A stretch of DNA of 64,000 nucleotides from Aminidesulfovibrio sp040307135 (GCA_040307135.1 JAWRKD010000167.1:1-64000); one strand, 5' to 3'; shown: positions 37,432 through 46,181, counted from the stretch's first letter. Translations and numbers: made by a program. The notes: a model not told the origin generated them from the sequence alone.

Positions 37432-37518
37432 TGGTGCCGAAGGGGAGACTCGAACTCCCATGGGGGAACCCCCACTAGACCCTGAACCTAGCGTGTCTAC
37501 CAATTCCACCACTTCGGC
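37432..37518 (-). tRNA. tRNA-Leu (anticodon CAG)
   Basis: An 87-nt type II tRNA with encoded CCA. The acceptor is GCCGAAG with CTTCGGC. Anticodon stem CTAGG/TCTAG-type pairing encloses loop TTCAGGG (anticodon CAG, reads CUG). The long variable arm (TGGGGGTTCCCCCA) is a leucine feature, and the T loop is TTCGAGT. It has its own promoter upstream at 37532-37560. Confidence 0.96.
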
Positions 37519-37531
37519 ACGGGAGGAGAGA

Positions 37532-37560
37532 CGTATAGCCAGACTCCGTTCCCTTGGCAA
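37532..37560 (-). promoter_or_regulatory. Promoter of tRNA-Leu
   Basis: On the minus strand TTGCCA (37560-37555) and TATACG (37537-37532) are 17 bases apart and end 13 bases before the tRNA. Confidence 0.75.
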
Positions 37561-37581
37561 GCATTTTTTTTGAGGATTGTT

Positions 37582-38877
37582 TCACCCCTCGGTGATGCCG
37601 CGCTCCTCCATGGGAATATAGTCGCGCTGGGTTTCGCCGGTATAGATCTGCCGCGGCCGGTGAATGCGCAGGCCCGGGTTCTGATGGTCCTCGTACCAGT
37701 GGGCGATCCAGCCGGGCATGCGGCCGATGGCGAACATCACCGGGAACATGTTCACCGGGATGCCCAGGGCGCGCAGGATGAGGCCGGAGTAGAAGTCCAC
37801 ATTGGGATAGAGCTTGCGCTCGGCGAAGTAGTTGTCGGCCATGGCCGCGCTGGCCAGGTCCAGGGCGATGTCCAGCAACTCGTCCCGGCAGGAGGAGGTG
37901 CAGAGCAGGTCGTGGGCCGCCTGCTTGAGAATCTTGGCCCGCGGGTCGTAGTTCTTGTAGATGCGGTGGCCGAAGCCCATGAGCCGCATCTCGCGGTTCT
38001 TGACCTTCTCGATGACGTCCGGGATGGACATCTGGCCGTCGCGGATGCGCTCCAGCATGCGGATGACGCCCGCGTTGGCCCCGCCGTGCAGCCGCCCCCA
38101 GAGGGCGCAGATGCCCGCGGACACCGAGGCGAACAGGCTGGCCTGGGTGGAGCCCACCATGCGCACCGTGGAGCAGGAGCAGTTCTGCTCGTGGTCCGCG
38201 TGCAGGATGAAGAAGAGCGAGAGCGCGCGCACGGCCTCGGGCGTGGGCTCGTGGAAGCGGTTGGGGATGGAGAACATCATGTGCAGGAAGTTGCGGCAGT
38301 AGCTCAGGGCCGGATTCGGGTACATGAAGGGCAGACCCTTGGACTTGCGGAAGGCCCAGGCCGCGATGGTGCGCACCTTGCTGATGATCTTGGCCGCGGC
38401 CAGGGTGAACTCCTCCTCGTTCTCGATGTCCACGAGCTCGGGGTGGTAGCAGCCCAGGGAGTTGATCACGGCCGAGAGAATGGCCATGGGGTCGCCCTTG
38501 GAGGGGAAGCCCTCGAAGTGGTGGCGCAGGCCCTCGTGCAGGAGTTCCTGGTCGCCCAAAAGCTCGCGGAAGCGGGCGCGTTCCTCGGCGTCGGGCAGGG
38601 AGCCAAAGATGAGGAGCATGGCGGTTTCGATGAACGAGCCCTTTTCGGCCAGCTGCTCGATGGGATAGCCACGGTAGCGCAGGATGCCCTTTTCGCCGTC
38701 CACGAAGGTGACGGAACTCTTGCACGAGCCGGTGTTGGCGAAGCCGGGGTCGTAGGTGATGCAGCCCGTGGTGCTGCGCAACTGGGTGATGTCGATGGCC
38801 CGCTCGCCCTCGCTGCCCTCGAACATGGGCAGCTCATAGACGATGCCGTCGATGGTCAGGTACGCGATCTTGGTCAT
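37582..38877 (-). CDS. gltA: Citrate synthase
   Basis: A 431-residue type II (bacterial hexameric size) citrate synthase. Catalytic residues are visible: His in WGRLHGGANAGV, His in MGFGHRIYKNYDPRA and Asp in NVDFYSGLIL. The N-terminal domain starts MTKIAYLTIDGIVYELPMFEG, with RYRGYPIEQLAEKG. It condenses acetyl-CoA and oxaloacetate, probably for glutamate synthesis. The ATG at 38877 follows AAGGA; a promoter lies about 95 bases upstream. Confidence 0.97.
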   Translation of the reverse strand: MTKIAYLTIDGIVYELPMFEGSEGERAIDITQLRSTTGCITYDPGFANTGSCKSSVTFVDGEKGILRYRGYPIEQLAEKGSFIETAMLLIFGSLPDAEERARFRELLGDQELLHEGLRHHFEGFPSKGDPMAILSAVINSLGCYHPELVDIENEEEFTLAAAKIISKVRTIAAWAFRKSKGLPFMYPNPALSYCRNFLHMMFSIPNRFHEPTPEAVRALSLFFILHADHEQNCSCSTVRMVGSTQASLFASVSAGICALWGRLHGGANAGVIRMLERIRDGQMSIPDVIEKVKNREMRLMGFGHRIYKNYDPRAKILKQAAHDLLCTSSCRDELLDIALDLASAAMADNYFAERKLYPNVDFYSGLILRALGIPVNMFPVMFAIGRMPGWIAHWYEDHQNPGLRIHRPRQIYTGETQRDYIPMEERGITEG

Positions 38878-38970
38878 GGGACGGTTCCTTGAGAGATTCT
38901 GGGTTCCTGGGCCACGGCCGGGCGGCCGAACGATGTTCGGCGGCGGCCCGGGCCGGTCCTGAAGCGACAA

Positions 38971-38999
38971 ACCCTATGCAAAATGAAAAGGGCTGTCCA
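38971..38999 (-). promoter_or_regulatory. Candidate sigma-70 promoter of gltA
   Basis: On the minus strand TGGACA (38999-38994) and TAGGGT (38976-38971) are separated by 17 bases. Confidence 0.6.
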
Positions 39000-39031
39000 G
39001 ACTCTTCTATGTGCTGATATTTACAAAAAAG

Positions 39032-40420
39032 TTATTCCGTGACCACCTTGCGCAGGTCCAGGCCGAACTTGCGCATGCGGTTCTGCACCGTGAGCCGGGT
39101 CACGCCCAGGAGCCGGGCCGCGGCGGACTTGTTGCCGCCCGCCTGGCGCAGGGCCTCCAGCAGGGCGGCCTTCTCGTCTCCGTCTTGGGACACGGCGGGG
39201 TGCGCGGGCAGGGGGCCGGGGCAGGCCGGCGCGGCCTGGCCCACCTGGTGCGGCAGGTGCTCGGGGCCGATGTGGCCCTTGTCGCAGACCACGAAGGCGT
39301 ATTCCAGGGCGCTCTTCAGCTCGCGGACGTTGCCGGGCCAGGGGTGGCGGGTGAGGCGGTCCAGGGCCTCGGGCGTTGGCCCGGCCACTTGGCGGCCCGT
39401 GCTCCGGTTGAGCCGCCGGATGAAGTGCTCCACCAGGAGCGGGATGTCCTCGCGCCGTTCGCGCAGGGGCGGCAGATGGATGGGCAGGACGTTGATGCGG
39501 TAGAAGAAGTCCTCGCGGAAGCGTCTGGACGCCACCAGCTCGGGCAGGTTCTGGTTGGTGGCCGTGATGATGCGGGCGTCCAGGGAGAGCGGCCGGTTGT
39601 CGCCCACGCGTTCGAACCCCTTGGTCTCAAGCACGCGCAAAAGCTTCACCTGGATGGGCAGGGGCACGTCGCCCACCTCGTCCAGGAACACGTCGCCCCC
39701 CGCGGCCTCCTCGAAGCGGCCGGTACGGTGGCGGTAGGCCCCGGTGAACGCGCCCTTGACGTGGCCGAAAATCTCGCTTTCCAGCAGGGCCTCGTTGAAG
39801 GCCGCGCAGTTGATCTGCACAAAGGGTCCGTCCTTGCGCGGCCCCAGCTCGTGGATGGCCCGCGCGGCCAGCTCCTTGCCCGTGCCGGATTCGCCCACGA
39901 TGATCACCGGGGCCTCGCTCTGGGCCGCGCGCTCCAGGATCTCATAGACCCGCTGCATGGCCGGGGAGCGGCCAATGAAGCCCTGGAAGCCCTCCTCGGC
40001 GTCCAGCATGCGCGAGAGCTCGCGGATCTTCAGGTCGCGGCGGTCCAGCTCGTTGATATCCGTGACCGTCTCCACCGCGCCGATGGCCCGGCCCCGGGAG
40101 TCGTGCAGGATGGCCGCGTTCTTGAGCACGTGGGTCAGCGTGCCGTCCTTGCGCGTGAGGTGGCAGCTTTTCAGGGACTCGCGCTTGGTGTCGAACAGGC
40201 GGCACCAATGGGCCCGGCCCTCGGCCCGGGACTTGCGGCACACGTCGCAGCCCAGGATGGAGCAGGGCCGGTCCATGAGCTCCTCGCGGCTGTAGCCCGT
40301 GATGCGCGAGAGCGCGTCGTTGACCATCATGATGCTGCCGTCCGGCCGCACGAGCAGCATGCCGTCGTTCATGGTGTTGATGATTTCGCGCAGGTGGAGG
40401 TTGATCTCGTCGTCGGTCAT
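39032..40420 (-). CDS. PAS-domain sigma-54-dependent transcriptional activator
   Basis: A 462-residue NtrC-type activator. The N-terminal PAS domain (about 8-125) carries Cys53, Cys58, Cys61, Cys73 and Cys86 (SILGCDVC, HWCRLF), a pattern that could bind a metal or FeS cluster. The AAA+ domain has Walker A GESGTGKE (176-183), the sigma-54 contact loop GAFTGA (223-228) and Walker B GGDVFLDEVGD. The C-terminal Fis-type helix-turn-helix is NKSAAARLLGVTRLTVQNRMRKFGL. There is no receiver domain, so sensing is probably through PAS. It diverges from a gene pair with a sigma-54 promoter, its likely target. Confidence 0.95.
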   Translation of the reverse strand: MTDDEINLHLREIINTMNDGMLLVRPDGSIMMVNDALSRITGYSREELMDRPCSILGCDVCRKSRAEGRAHWCRLFDTKRESLKSCHLTRKDGTLTHVLKNAAILHDSRGRAIGAVETVTDINELDRRDLKIRELSRMLDAEEGFQGFIGRSPAMQRVYEILERAAQSEAPVIIVGESGTGKELAARAIHELGPRKDGPFVQINCAAFNEALLESEIFGHVKGAFTGAYRHRTGRFEEAAGGDVFLDEVGDVPLPIQVKLLRVLETKGFERVGDNRPLSLDARIITATNQNLPELVASRRFREDFFYRINVLPIHLPPLRERREDIPLLVEHFIRRLNRSTGRQVAGPTPEALDRLTRHPWPGNVRELKSALEYAFVVCDKGHIGPEHLPHQVGQAAPACPGPLPAHPAVSQDGDEKAALLEALRQAGGNKSAAARLLGVTRLTVQNRMRKFGLDLRKVVTE

Positions 40421-40539
40421 GGCGCTCTCCAGGTGTGTATTCAGGTGATAAATATGTTCCCGTGCAGGGCTTGGCAATGGCCGGCTGCGCGGCAGATGTT
40501 TGTGCAGGAAATCTAAGTTGTTGGAATGAAAGACCGGAG

Positions 40540-40555
40540 CGGCACGGAATATGCT
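40540..40555 (+). promoter_or_regulatory. Sigma-54 promoter of the FeS/membrane redox pair
   Basis: CGGCACG-N4-ATGCT keeps GG at 40541 and GC at 40553, 12 bases apart, and most of the consensus. The start site would be near 40566, 27 bases before the ATG. Confidence 0.75.
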
Positions 40556-40592
40556 TGATTTCCAGAATCGATAGACTATGCGAGGAGAGCAC

Positions 40593-41570
40593 ATGCCCCT
40601 GACCACAAACACGACCCTGTCCCGCCGCGGCTTTCTCCGCGCCCTGGGCCTGGGTGGGTTGACCGCGCTGGCCCCGGCCGCGGCCCAGGCCCGGCCCAAG
40701 GGCTCGGAGGCCGAGCTGGCCACGCTTCTGGACCTCTCCAAGTGCGTGGGCTGCGGGGCCTGCGTGGCGGCCTGCCGCGAGGGCAACGCGCCCAAGTTCC
40801 CGGAGCCGGTGAAGCCCTTTCCCACCATGGTCCCGGCCCGTTCCAAGCCCGAGGACTGGTCGGACAAACGCGAGGTGGACGACCGGCTCACGCCCTACAA
40901 CTGGCTCTTCATCCAGAGCGCGGAAGTGGAGTGGAAGGGGGAGAAGGTCACGGTGCACATTCCCCGGCGCTGCCTGCACTGCGTGAATCCGCCCTGCGCC
41001 AACCTCTGCCCCTGGGGCGCGGCGGGCAAGCAGGAGAACGGCATCGTGCGCATCAACGACCAGGTCTGCCTGGGCGGGGCCAAGTGCCGCGACGTGTGCC
41101 CCTGGCATATCCCTCAGCGCCAGACCGGGGTGGGGCTCTATCTGAAGCTCCTGCCGCGCTTCGGCGGCAACGGGGTCATGTACAAGTGCGACCGCTGCTT
41201 TGATCTGGTGGCCCGGGGCCAGGAGCCGCGCTGCGTCACCGCCTGCCCCTTCGGGGTCCAGAGCATCGGCCCCCGGCCCGAGATGCTGGAGCGGGCCCGC
41301 GCCCTGGCCCGGGACACGGGCGGCTTCCTCTATGGAGCGGAGGAGAACGGCGGCACCAACACCTTCTACGTCTCGCCCGTGCCCTTCGACCTGCTGGACG
41401 CGGCCCTGGACAAGGGTCCTGGCAGGCCGCACCTGGCGTCCGTGGCCGACAGCATGGCGGATGAGACCAACCTGGCCTGGGCCACGCTCCTGGCGCCCGT
41501 GGCCGGGCTGGCGGCCGGGACCCTGGGGCTCATCGCCAGGGGCGGCAAGGAGGACGGCCATGACAAGTAG
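40593..41570 (+). CDS. Tat-exported four-cluster ferredoxin subunit (HybA/DmsB-like)
   Basis: A 325-residue protein with a Tat signal (LSRRGFLRALGLGG, then AQA). Four cluster motifs are present: CVGCGACVAACR, CLHCVNPPCANLCP, CLGGAKCRDVCP and CDRCFDLVARGQEPRCVTACP. In the third, the second Cys is Gly, so this site may hold a [3Fe-4S] cluster. A C-terminal hydrophobic stretch (about 300-318) may anchor it. Such subunits carry electrons between a periplasmic catalytic subunit and a membrane quinone subunit. No catalytic gene is next to it. It overlaps the next gene by 11 bases. Confidence 0.93.
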   Translation: MPLTTNTTLSRRGFLRALGLGGLTALAPAAAQARPKGSEAELATLLDLSKCVGCGACVAACREGNAPKFPEPVKPFPTMVPARSKPEDWSDKREVDDRLTPYNWLFIQSAEVEWKGEKVTVHIPRRCLHCVNPPCANLCPWGAAGKQENGIVRINDQVCLGGAKCRDVCPWHIPQRQTGVGLYLKLLPRFGGNGVMYKCDRCFDLVARGQEPRCVTACPFGVQSIGPRPEMLERARALARDTGGFLYGAEENGGTNTFYVSPVPFDLLDAALDKGPGRPHLASVADSMADETNLAWATLLAPVAGLAAGTLGLIARGGKEDGHDK

Positions 41571-42021
41571 GCCCGCGCCCTGGCTGAGCCGCCTCTACCT
41601 CGCCGCCGTGGCGGGCCTGGCCCTCACGGGCATGGCCCAGATGCCCATCTTCAAGCGCTACTATATCGCGGACATCCCGGGCCTGGGCTGGCTGGCGGAC
41701 TATTACCTCACCAACAAGCTGCACTACGGCCTGGCCGCGCTCCTCCTGGCCGTGCTGGGCTACGCCCTGGCGCGCTGGCTCAAGGATTGGCGCAGGCGCT
41801 GGCGGCTCACGGCCCTGGGCCGGGCGCGGGTCCTGCTCCTGGCCGGGCTGGCCGTGAGCGGGGGCCTGCGCGTGCTCAAGAACCGGCCGGACTGGTCCTT
41901 TGACCCGCTCACGGTTCTGCTGGTGGATTGGATCCACCTGGGTCTGGCCGCGCTTCTGGGCCTGGCCGCCCTGGCCGCGGTCCTGGCGCGCTGTTCGGCC
42001 TTTGTCCGGCCCAGGGACTAG
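41560..42021 (+). CDS. Four-helix membrane subunit, probable cytochrome b partner
   Basis: A 153-residue integral membrane protein with four helices. Histidines lie in two of them (NKLHYGLAALLLA and DWIHLGLAALLG), as expected for heme b ligation, but other ligands are unclear. It is much shorter than formate dehydrogenase gamma or NrfD subunits. Coupling to the ferredoxin gene (11-base overlap) suggests it exchanges electrons between the quinone pool and that subunit. The family was not recognised. Confidence 0.75.
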   Translation: MTSRPAPWLSRLYLAAVAGLALTGMAQMPIFKRYYIADIPGLGWLADYYLTNKLHYGLAALLLAVLGYALARWLKDWRRRWRLTALGRARVLLLAGLAVSGGLRVLKNRPDWSFDPLTVLLVDWIHLGLAALLGLAALAAVLARCSAFVRPRD

Positions 42022-42065
42022 GGCGCGGTTGTGCCCGCGGCCTATCGGCGGTACAAGCCGGGGCC

Positions 42066-42554
42066 ATGGACGGCGGGAGCATTGTTTTCGAGCGTCTGGT
42101 CCGGCTGGTGGAGCAGAGCGGTCTGGCCCACGTGGTGCACGCGCACCGGGCCACGCACACCGTGGACGAGGCCCGGGCCAACCTGGACTTCGAGCCGGAG
42201 CGCATCGTCAAGACCGTGGCCTTCGGCCTGCGCAACGGGGAGGTGGTCCTGGCCGCCCTGCGCGGCACGCGGCGCGTGGACTATGCCCGGCTGGCCGCGC
42301 TCTGCGGGGTGAACCGCCGGGACCTGCGGCCCCTGTCGCCGGAGGAGGTCCTGGCGCGGCTCGGCGTGGAGCCGGGCAGCGTCTCGCCCCTGCTCGGGCG
42401 GGCGGGCGCGCGGGTGCTCCTGGACGCGGACGCCCTCGGCATCCGGCCCACGGTCTATTGCGGCCTGGGCCGCCCGGACCGCACCCTGGAGATGACGCCG
42501 GACGACCTGCTCCGGCTCTGCGCCGGCGCGAGCGGGGAGTTTTCGCGCCCCTAG
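42066..42554 (+). CDS. YbaK/EbsC-type aminoacyl-tRNA deacylase
   Basis: A 162-residue single-domain protein. Features of the YbaK/ProX editing fold are present: HRATHTVDEARANLDFEPERIVKTVAFGL, a conserved Lys in IVKT, and the Gly-rich end RPTVYCGLGRPDRTLEM. Family members hydrolyse mischarged Cys- or Ala-tRNA-Pro. The exact substrate cannot be read from sequence. It overlaps the convergent aminopeptidase gene by 4 bases. Confidence 0.85.
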   Translation: MDGGSIVFERLVRLVEQSGLAHVVHAHRATHTVDEARANLDFEPERIVKTVAFGLRNGEVVLAALRGTRRVDYARLAALCGVNRRDLRPLSPEEVLARLGVEPGSVSPLLGRAGARVLLDADALGIRPTVYCGLGRPDRTLEMTPDDLLRLCAGASGEFSRP

Positions 42555-43750
42555 AGCCGGAACTGTCCGTCCTCGTAGATGACCAGGCTTGCGCCGTCGG
42601 CCAGACTAGCCGTGACTGTCTTCTTCTCCGTGTTCACCAGGTCCCAGTGCAGGGCCGAGTCGTTGAAGCCCAGGGCCTTTTTCTTGGCCTCGTCCAGGCT
42701 GGTCTGGTCGCCCGCGTAGGTGTCGGAGTAGGACGCGCCCACGGCCACGTGGCAGTTGCCGTTGGCCCCGCCGAAGTTCTCGTCGAAGAGCGTGTTGGCC
42801 ATGAAGGCCGCGATGGGCGAGTGGCGGCGGTCCGTGAGGGAGAACTCGCCCAGACGGCCCGCGCCCGGGTCCATGGCCACCTGTTTTTTCACGAATTCCT
42901 CGCCCTCGTCCGCGCTGACCTTGGTCACACAGCCATCCTCAAAGGTGAGCCGCACCCCGCGCACCAGGTTGCCCGAGCGGTAGGAGGGCTGGTCCGCGAA
43001 ATAGGTCCCGCGCGTGCCGCGCCAGTCCGGGGAGAGGAAGATCTCGAAGCTCGGGATGTTGTGGCCCGAGACGCCCAGCCAGCGGCGCTCCGCGCCCGGG
43101 GTCAGGGTCAGGTCCGTGCCCGCGGACTCCACGCGCAGCGAGGCGATGGGGAGCGAATTGAGCCAGGCCTTGACCTCCTGGGCCTGGGCAAAGACCTCGG
43201 CCCAGCGCGCGGCCGGGTCGGGCTGGTCCAGGAAGCAGGCTTTCTTGATCTGGGCGGCGTACTGCTCCAACGTCTGCCCGGAGGCCTCGGCCATGGCCGA
43301 AGTGGGCCAGGCGCAGAGCGTCCAGCCGAACTGGCTCTTCTGTTCGCGCTTCTCCATGATGTCGCGCAGGAACTTGCGGGCCACTGCCGCGGCCCCGATT
43401 TTGGCCGGGTCCACGCCCGCCAGGTGGGTGAGCGAGGCCGGGGCGATGAGCGAGATGAGGCCGTTGAGGTGCTCGGTGAGTTCGCGGTCGCCCGGGGGCA
43501 CGTCCGTGATCTGGGCCTCGCTGCCCCGGCCGTAGAAGGTCTTTTCCAGGCTCGGGGTGAAGTTCATGCGCACCACGGGCAGAAGCCCCTTTTCCAGGAG
43601 CAGGGGGTAGAGGGCCTCGGCCAGGGGCAGGGCCTCCAGGTCGAAGCGCAGGAGCACCCGGTCGCCCGGGGCAAAGGGCACGGGCCGGGCCGTGGACAGG
43701 CCCCACCAGAGCGTTTCGGCATACTTGCGCAGTTCTTCGGGGGTGAACAT
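42551..43750 (-). CDS. M29-family aminopeptidase
   Basis: A 399-residue cytoplasmic metallopeptidase of the thermophilic aminopeptidase family (AmpS/AmpT). Metal-site residues fit SADEGEEFVKKQVAMDPGAGRLGEFSLTD (two Glu), NTLFDENFGGANGNCHVAVGASY (Asp/His) and SALHWDLVNT (His, Asp). It releases N-terminal amino acids using two metal ions. A GGAG ribosome site precedes the ATG at 43750. Confidence 0.93.
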   Translation of the reverse strand: MFTPEELRKYAETLWWGLSTARPVPFAPGDRVLLRFDLEALPLAEALYPLLLEKGLLPVVRMNFTPSLEKTFYGRGSEAQITDVPPGDRELTEHLNGLISLIAPASLTHLAGVDPAKIGAAAVARKFLRDIMEKREQKSQFGWTLCAWPTSAMAEASGQTLEQYAAQIKKACFLDQPDPAARWAEVFAQAQEVKAWLNSLPIASLRVESAGTDLTLTPGAERRWLGVSGHNIPSFEIFLSPDWRGTRGTYFADQPSYRSGNLVRGVRLTFEDGCVTKVSADEGEEFVKKQVAMDPGAGRLGEFSLTDRRHSPIAAFMANTLFDENFGGANGNCHVAVGASYSDTYAGDQTSLDEAKKKALGFNDSALHWDLVNTEKKTVTASLADGASLVIYEDGQFRL

Positions 43751-43850
43751 CGGATCTCCTTTGTGGGCAGGTTCCGGAATCCGGGCCAGGATAGAACACC
43801 CGGGCCCAAAGCTCAACAACATCCGGCCCTTGCGCACCGGCGGCAGGTCC

Positions 43851-43879
43851 TTGACAGGAAAGGGTTCCAGGGCTATCTG
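43851..43879 (+). promoter_or_regulatory. Promoter of the ferredoxin gene
   Basis: TTGACA and TATCTG are separated by 17 bases. The start lies about 100 bases before the ferredoxin ATG, leaving a GC-rich leader. Confidence 0.75.
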
Positions 43880-43988
43880 CTCCTGAACTCGGCGGGCCCT
43901 GGCGCACGACCCCGGCCCGCCTCCGAACGCCCGGACCCGGGCGGACGAGATCAGGCGGGGGCGCTCCCCGGACAACTTGGAGGATACG

Positions 43989-44177
43989 ATGGGTTACAAG
44001 ATCACTGTGGATACGGACAAGTGCATCGGCGACGGCGAGTGCGTCGATGTCTGCCCGGTGGAGGTTTACGAGCTGCAGGACGGCAAGGCGGTCCCCGTGA
44101 ACATGGAGGAGTGCCTGGGCTGTGAATCCTGCGTCGAGGTCTGCGAGCAGGACGCCATCACCGTCGAGGAAGAGTAG
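43989..44177 (+). CDS. Seven-iron-type ferredoxin (ferredoxin III-like) with Asp cluster ligand
   Basis: A 62-residue ferredoxin. The first motif is C12-x2-D15-x2-C18-x3-C22, with Asp in place of the second Cys. The second is a full C42-x2-C45-x2-C48-x3-C52. The same pattern defines D. africanus ferredoxin III, where the Asp site holds a [3Fe-4S] cluster that can take up a fourth metal. It is a soluble low-potential electron carrier. The start is fixed by the very strong ribosome site AACTTGGAGG, and it has its own promoter and terminator. Confidence 0.95.
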   Translation: MGYKITVDTDKCIGDGECVDVCPVEVYELQDGKAVPVNMEECLGCESCVEVCEQDAITVEEE

Positions 44178-44185
44178 AAGAGAGG

Positions 44186-44220
44186 ACCCGGGTGGAGCCT
44201 GCTCCGCCCGGGTTTCTTTT
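44186..44220 (+). terminator. Terminator of the ferredoxin gene
   Basis: A 12-bp stem (44186-44197 with 44202-44213, one G-T pair) with a 4-base loop is followed by TTCTTTT. Confidence 0.92.
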
Positions 44221-44366
44221 GCCCGCACAGGGCTTGGCGCGCCGGGTCGTTCCCGGCTTTTTCGTTTCCGGAGGGGCCAATTTCCGGTTTGACGGACCGG
44301 AAAAATGCATTACCTTCCCCCCAGCCGGGACCCGGGTCCCGGACTCGCCGCCCAGGAGCACGACCC

Positions 44367-45188
44367 ATGGCCTTGGATTTCACGGAATATTTCACCAGAT
44401 TCGAGACGATCATCGCGGAGGCCGACGCCGCCTTCCAGACCGTGCGCAGCCAGGCCGGGGACCGGGTCCGCTGCAAGGAGACGTGCAGCGACTGCTGCCA
44501 CGCCTTGTTCGACCTGACCCTCATCGAGGCCATATACCTGAACCACCACTTCAACCGGAAGTTCTCCGGGCTGGCCCGCAGCGCGGTCCTGGAGCGGGCC
44601 GACGCGGCCGACCGCCAGGTCTACCGCTTCAAGCGCGACATGTTCAAGGCCAGCCAGGGAGGGGCCACCACCCAGGAGATTTTGCTCCAGGCGGCCCAGG
44701 CCAAGGTGCGTTGTCCGCTCCTGAACGACGACGACCTCTGCGACCTCTACGAGCGCCGGCCCGTGACCTGCCGCATCTACGGCGTGCCCACGGCCATCGG
44801 CGGCCAGGCCCATTCCTGCCGCCACTCCGGCTTCGAGCCCGGCGGCAAGTACCCCACCGTGTTCCTGGACAAGCTCCAGGACCGGCTCTACCTCCTGAGC
44901 CACGAGCTGGCCGGGAGCCTGCAGACCCGCTACCGCGACCTGGGCAGCGTGCTGGTGCCTGTGTCCATGGCCCTGCTCACGTCCTACGACGAGGAATATC
45001 TGGGACTCACGGCGGCCAAGGCCGAGCCCCAGCCCGACTTCTCCAAGGCCTCGCCCAGGGCCCCGGAAAAGAGCGCGGCCTGCGGCCCCTGCGACAGGGA
45101 CGCCTCGGCCTGCGCCTCCTGCAAGGAGAAGTCCTTCAGCATCACCATCGGCGGGCCGGACAAGGGCGGCCAGGAGGACGAGAAATGA
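44367..45188 (+). CDS. YkgJ-family cysteine-cluster protein
   Basis: A 273-residue protein. The zinc/iron-chelating YkgJ pattern is present: CKETCSDCCHALFDLTLIEA near the N-terminus, then CPLLNDDDLCDLYERRPVTCRIYG and a later HSCRHS. The C-terminal tail has CGPCDRDASACASCKEK, more Cys than the family minimum. The function is unknown; metal binding is likely. An AGGAG ribosome site precedes the ATG at 44367. It overlaps the next gene by 4 bases. Confidence 0.88.
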   Translation: MALDFTEYFTRFETIIAEADAAFQTVRSQAGDRVRCKETCSDCCHALFDLTLIEAIYLNHHFNRKFSGLARSAVLERADAADRQVYRFKRDMFKASQGGATTQEILLQAAQAKVRCPLLNDDDLCDLYERRPVTCRIYGVPTAIGGQAHSCRHSGFEPGGKYPTVFLDKLQDRLYLLSHELAGSLQTRYRDLGSVLVPVSMALLTSYDEEYLGLTAAKAEPQPDFSKASPRAPEKSAACGPCDRDASACASCKEKSFSITIGGPDKGGQEDEK

Positions 45189-45529
45189 GCCTGACTCCGG
45201 AGCAGATCGACGAGCAGAAGCGGCTCATGTACGAAAAGCTGTCGCCCCGGCGGCGCAAGTTCGTGGACAAGATCGGCTACGACAACTGGGACCCGTTCCA
45301 GAAGCCCTTCGATCCCATCGACATCCGCCTGGACGTGACCGGCCAGACCGCCCAGGATCTTTACAGCAGCTTCATCCGCTCCCTGCCCAAGCCGCCCACG
45401 CCGGACTACGCCTCCACCATCGCGGAGTTCACCGTGGTCATGGTCCAGAACAGCGAGCGCATGCGGCCCATCTACGACTTCTGCCTGTGGTACTCGCAGG
45501 TCCTGGCTAAGCACGGCAAGACCCTTTAA
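45185..45529 (+). CDS. Hypothetical protein, 114 residues
   Basis: A small soluble protein, mostly helical, starting MSLTPEQIDEQKRLMYEKLSPRRRKFVDKIGYDNWDPF. It is coupled by ATGA overlap to the YkgJ-type gene and followed 16 bases later by the TPR gene, so the three form an operon. The short segment PFDPIDIRLDVTGQTAQDLY is the most distinctive part. I do not recognise a family. Confidence 0.8.
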   Translation: MSLTPEQIDEQKRLMYEKLSPRRRKFVDKIGYDNWDPFQKPFDPIDIRLDVTGQTAQDLYSSFIRSLPKPPTPDYASTIAEFTVVMVQNSERMRPIYDFCLWYSQVLAKHGKTL

Positions 45530-45545
45530 CAGCAAGGATTTCCCC

Positions 45546-46172
45546 ATGTCCGAGCAGCAGTTCGCCAACGTGGACGAATACATCGCCGACCTGAAGGCCA
45601 AACTCCAGAAGAACAGCGAGTGCGGCAACACCTGGTACAACCTGGGAGTTGCCCTGATCTCCAAGCGCGACTTCCTGGAGGCCGAGCGCGCCCTGCGCGA
45701 GGCCGTGACCAACTCGCCCAAGCTGGCCGAAGCTTACGTGCAGCTGGGCGGGCTCTCCATGCACCGCGGCGACCTGGCCTCCTGCCTGAGCTTCAACACC
45801 CAGGCCACCCAGGTGCGGCCGTTCTTCGCCGTGCCCTGGGGCAACATCGGCTTCTGCCACCTCCAGATGGGCGATTCCGACAAGGCCATCGAGGCCCTGG
45901 AAAAGGCCATCAAGTACGACCCCAATTTCGTCCAGGCCCTGGCCACCAAGGGCAGCGCGCACTTCCAGCGCGGCGAGTTGGACGAGGCCCAGCGCGACCT
46001 GGAGAAGGCCGTGCAGCTCCAGCCCATGTTCGGCCCGGCCTGGAACAATCTGGCCCTGGTGCACGCCGAGAAGGGCGAATGGTCCAAGGCCGACGCCTGC
46101 GCGAAAAAGGCCCAGGAGAGCGGCTACGAGGTGCCCGAGGCCTTCCTGCAGGAGATCGCCGGGAACCTGTAG
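45546..46172 (+). CDS. TPR-repeat protein, 208 residues
   Basis: The protein is built of about five tetratricopeptide units from residue 20 to the end (for example TWYNLGVALISKRDFLEAER, VPWGNIGFCHLQMGDSDKAIEALEKAIKYDP, PAWNNLALVHAEKGEWSKAD). No signal peptide or catalytic domain is present. It is the third gene of the small operon, and is a probable protein-binding scaffold. Confidence 0.9.
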   Translation: MSEQQFANVDEYIADLKAKLQKNSECGNTWYNLGVALISKRDFLEAERALREAVTNSPKLAEAYVQLGGLSMHRGDLASCLSFNTQATQVRPFFAVPWGNIGFCHLQMGDSDKAIEALEKAIKYDPNFVQALATKGSAHFQRGELDEAQRDLEKAVQLQPMFGPAWNNLALVHAEKGEWSKADACAKKAQESGYEVPEAFLQEIAGNL

Positions 46173-46181
46173 GGCCGGTGG

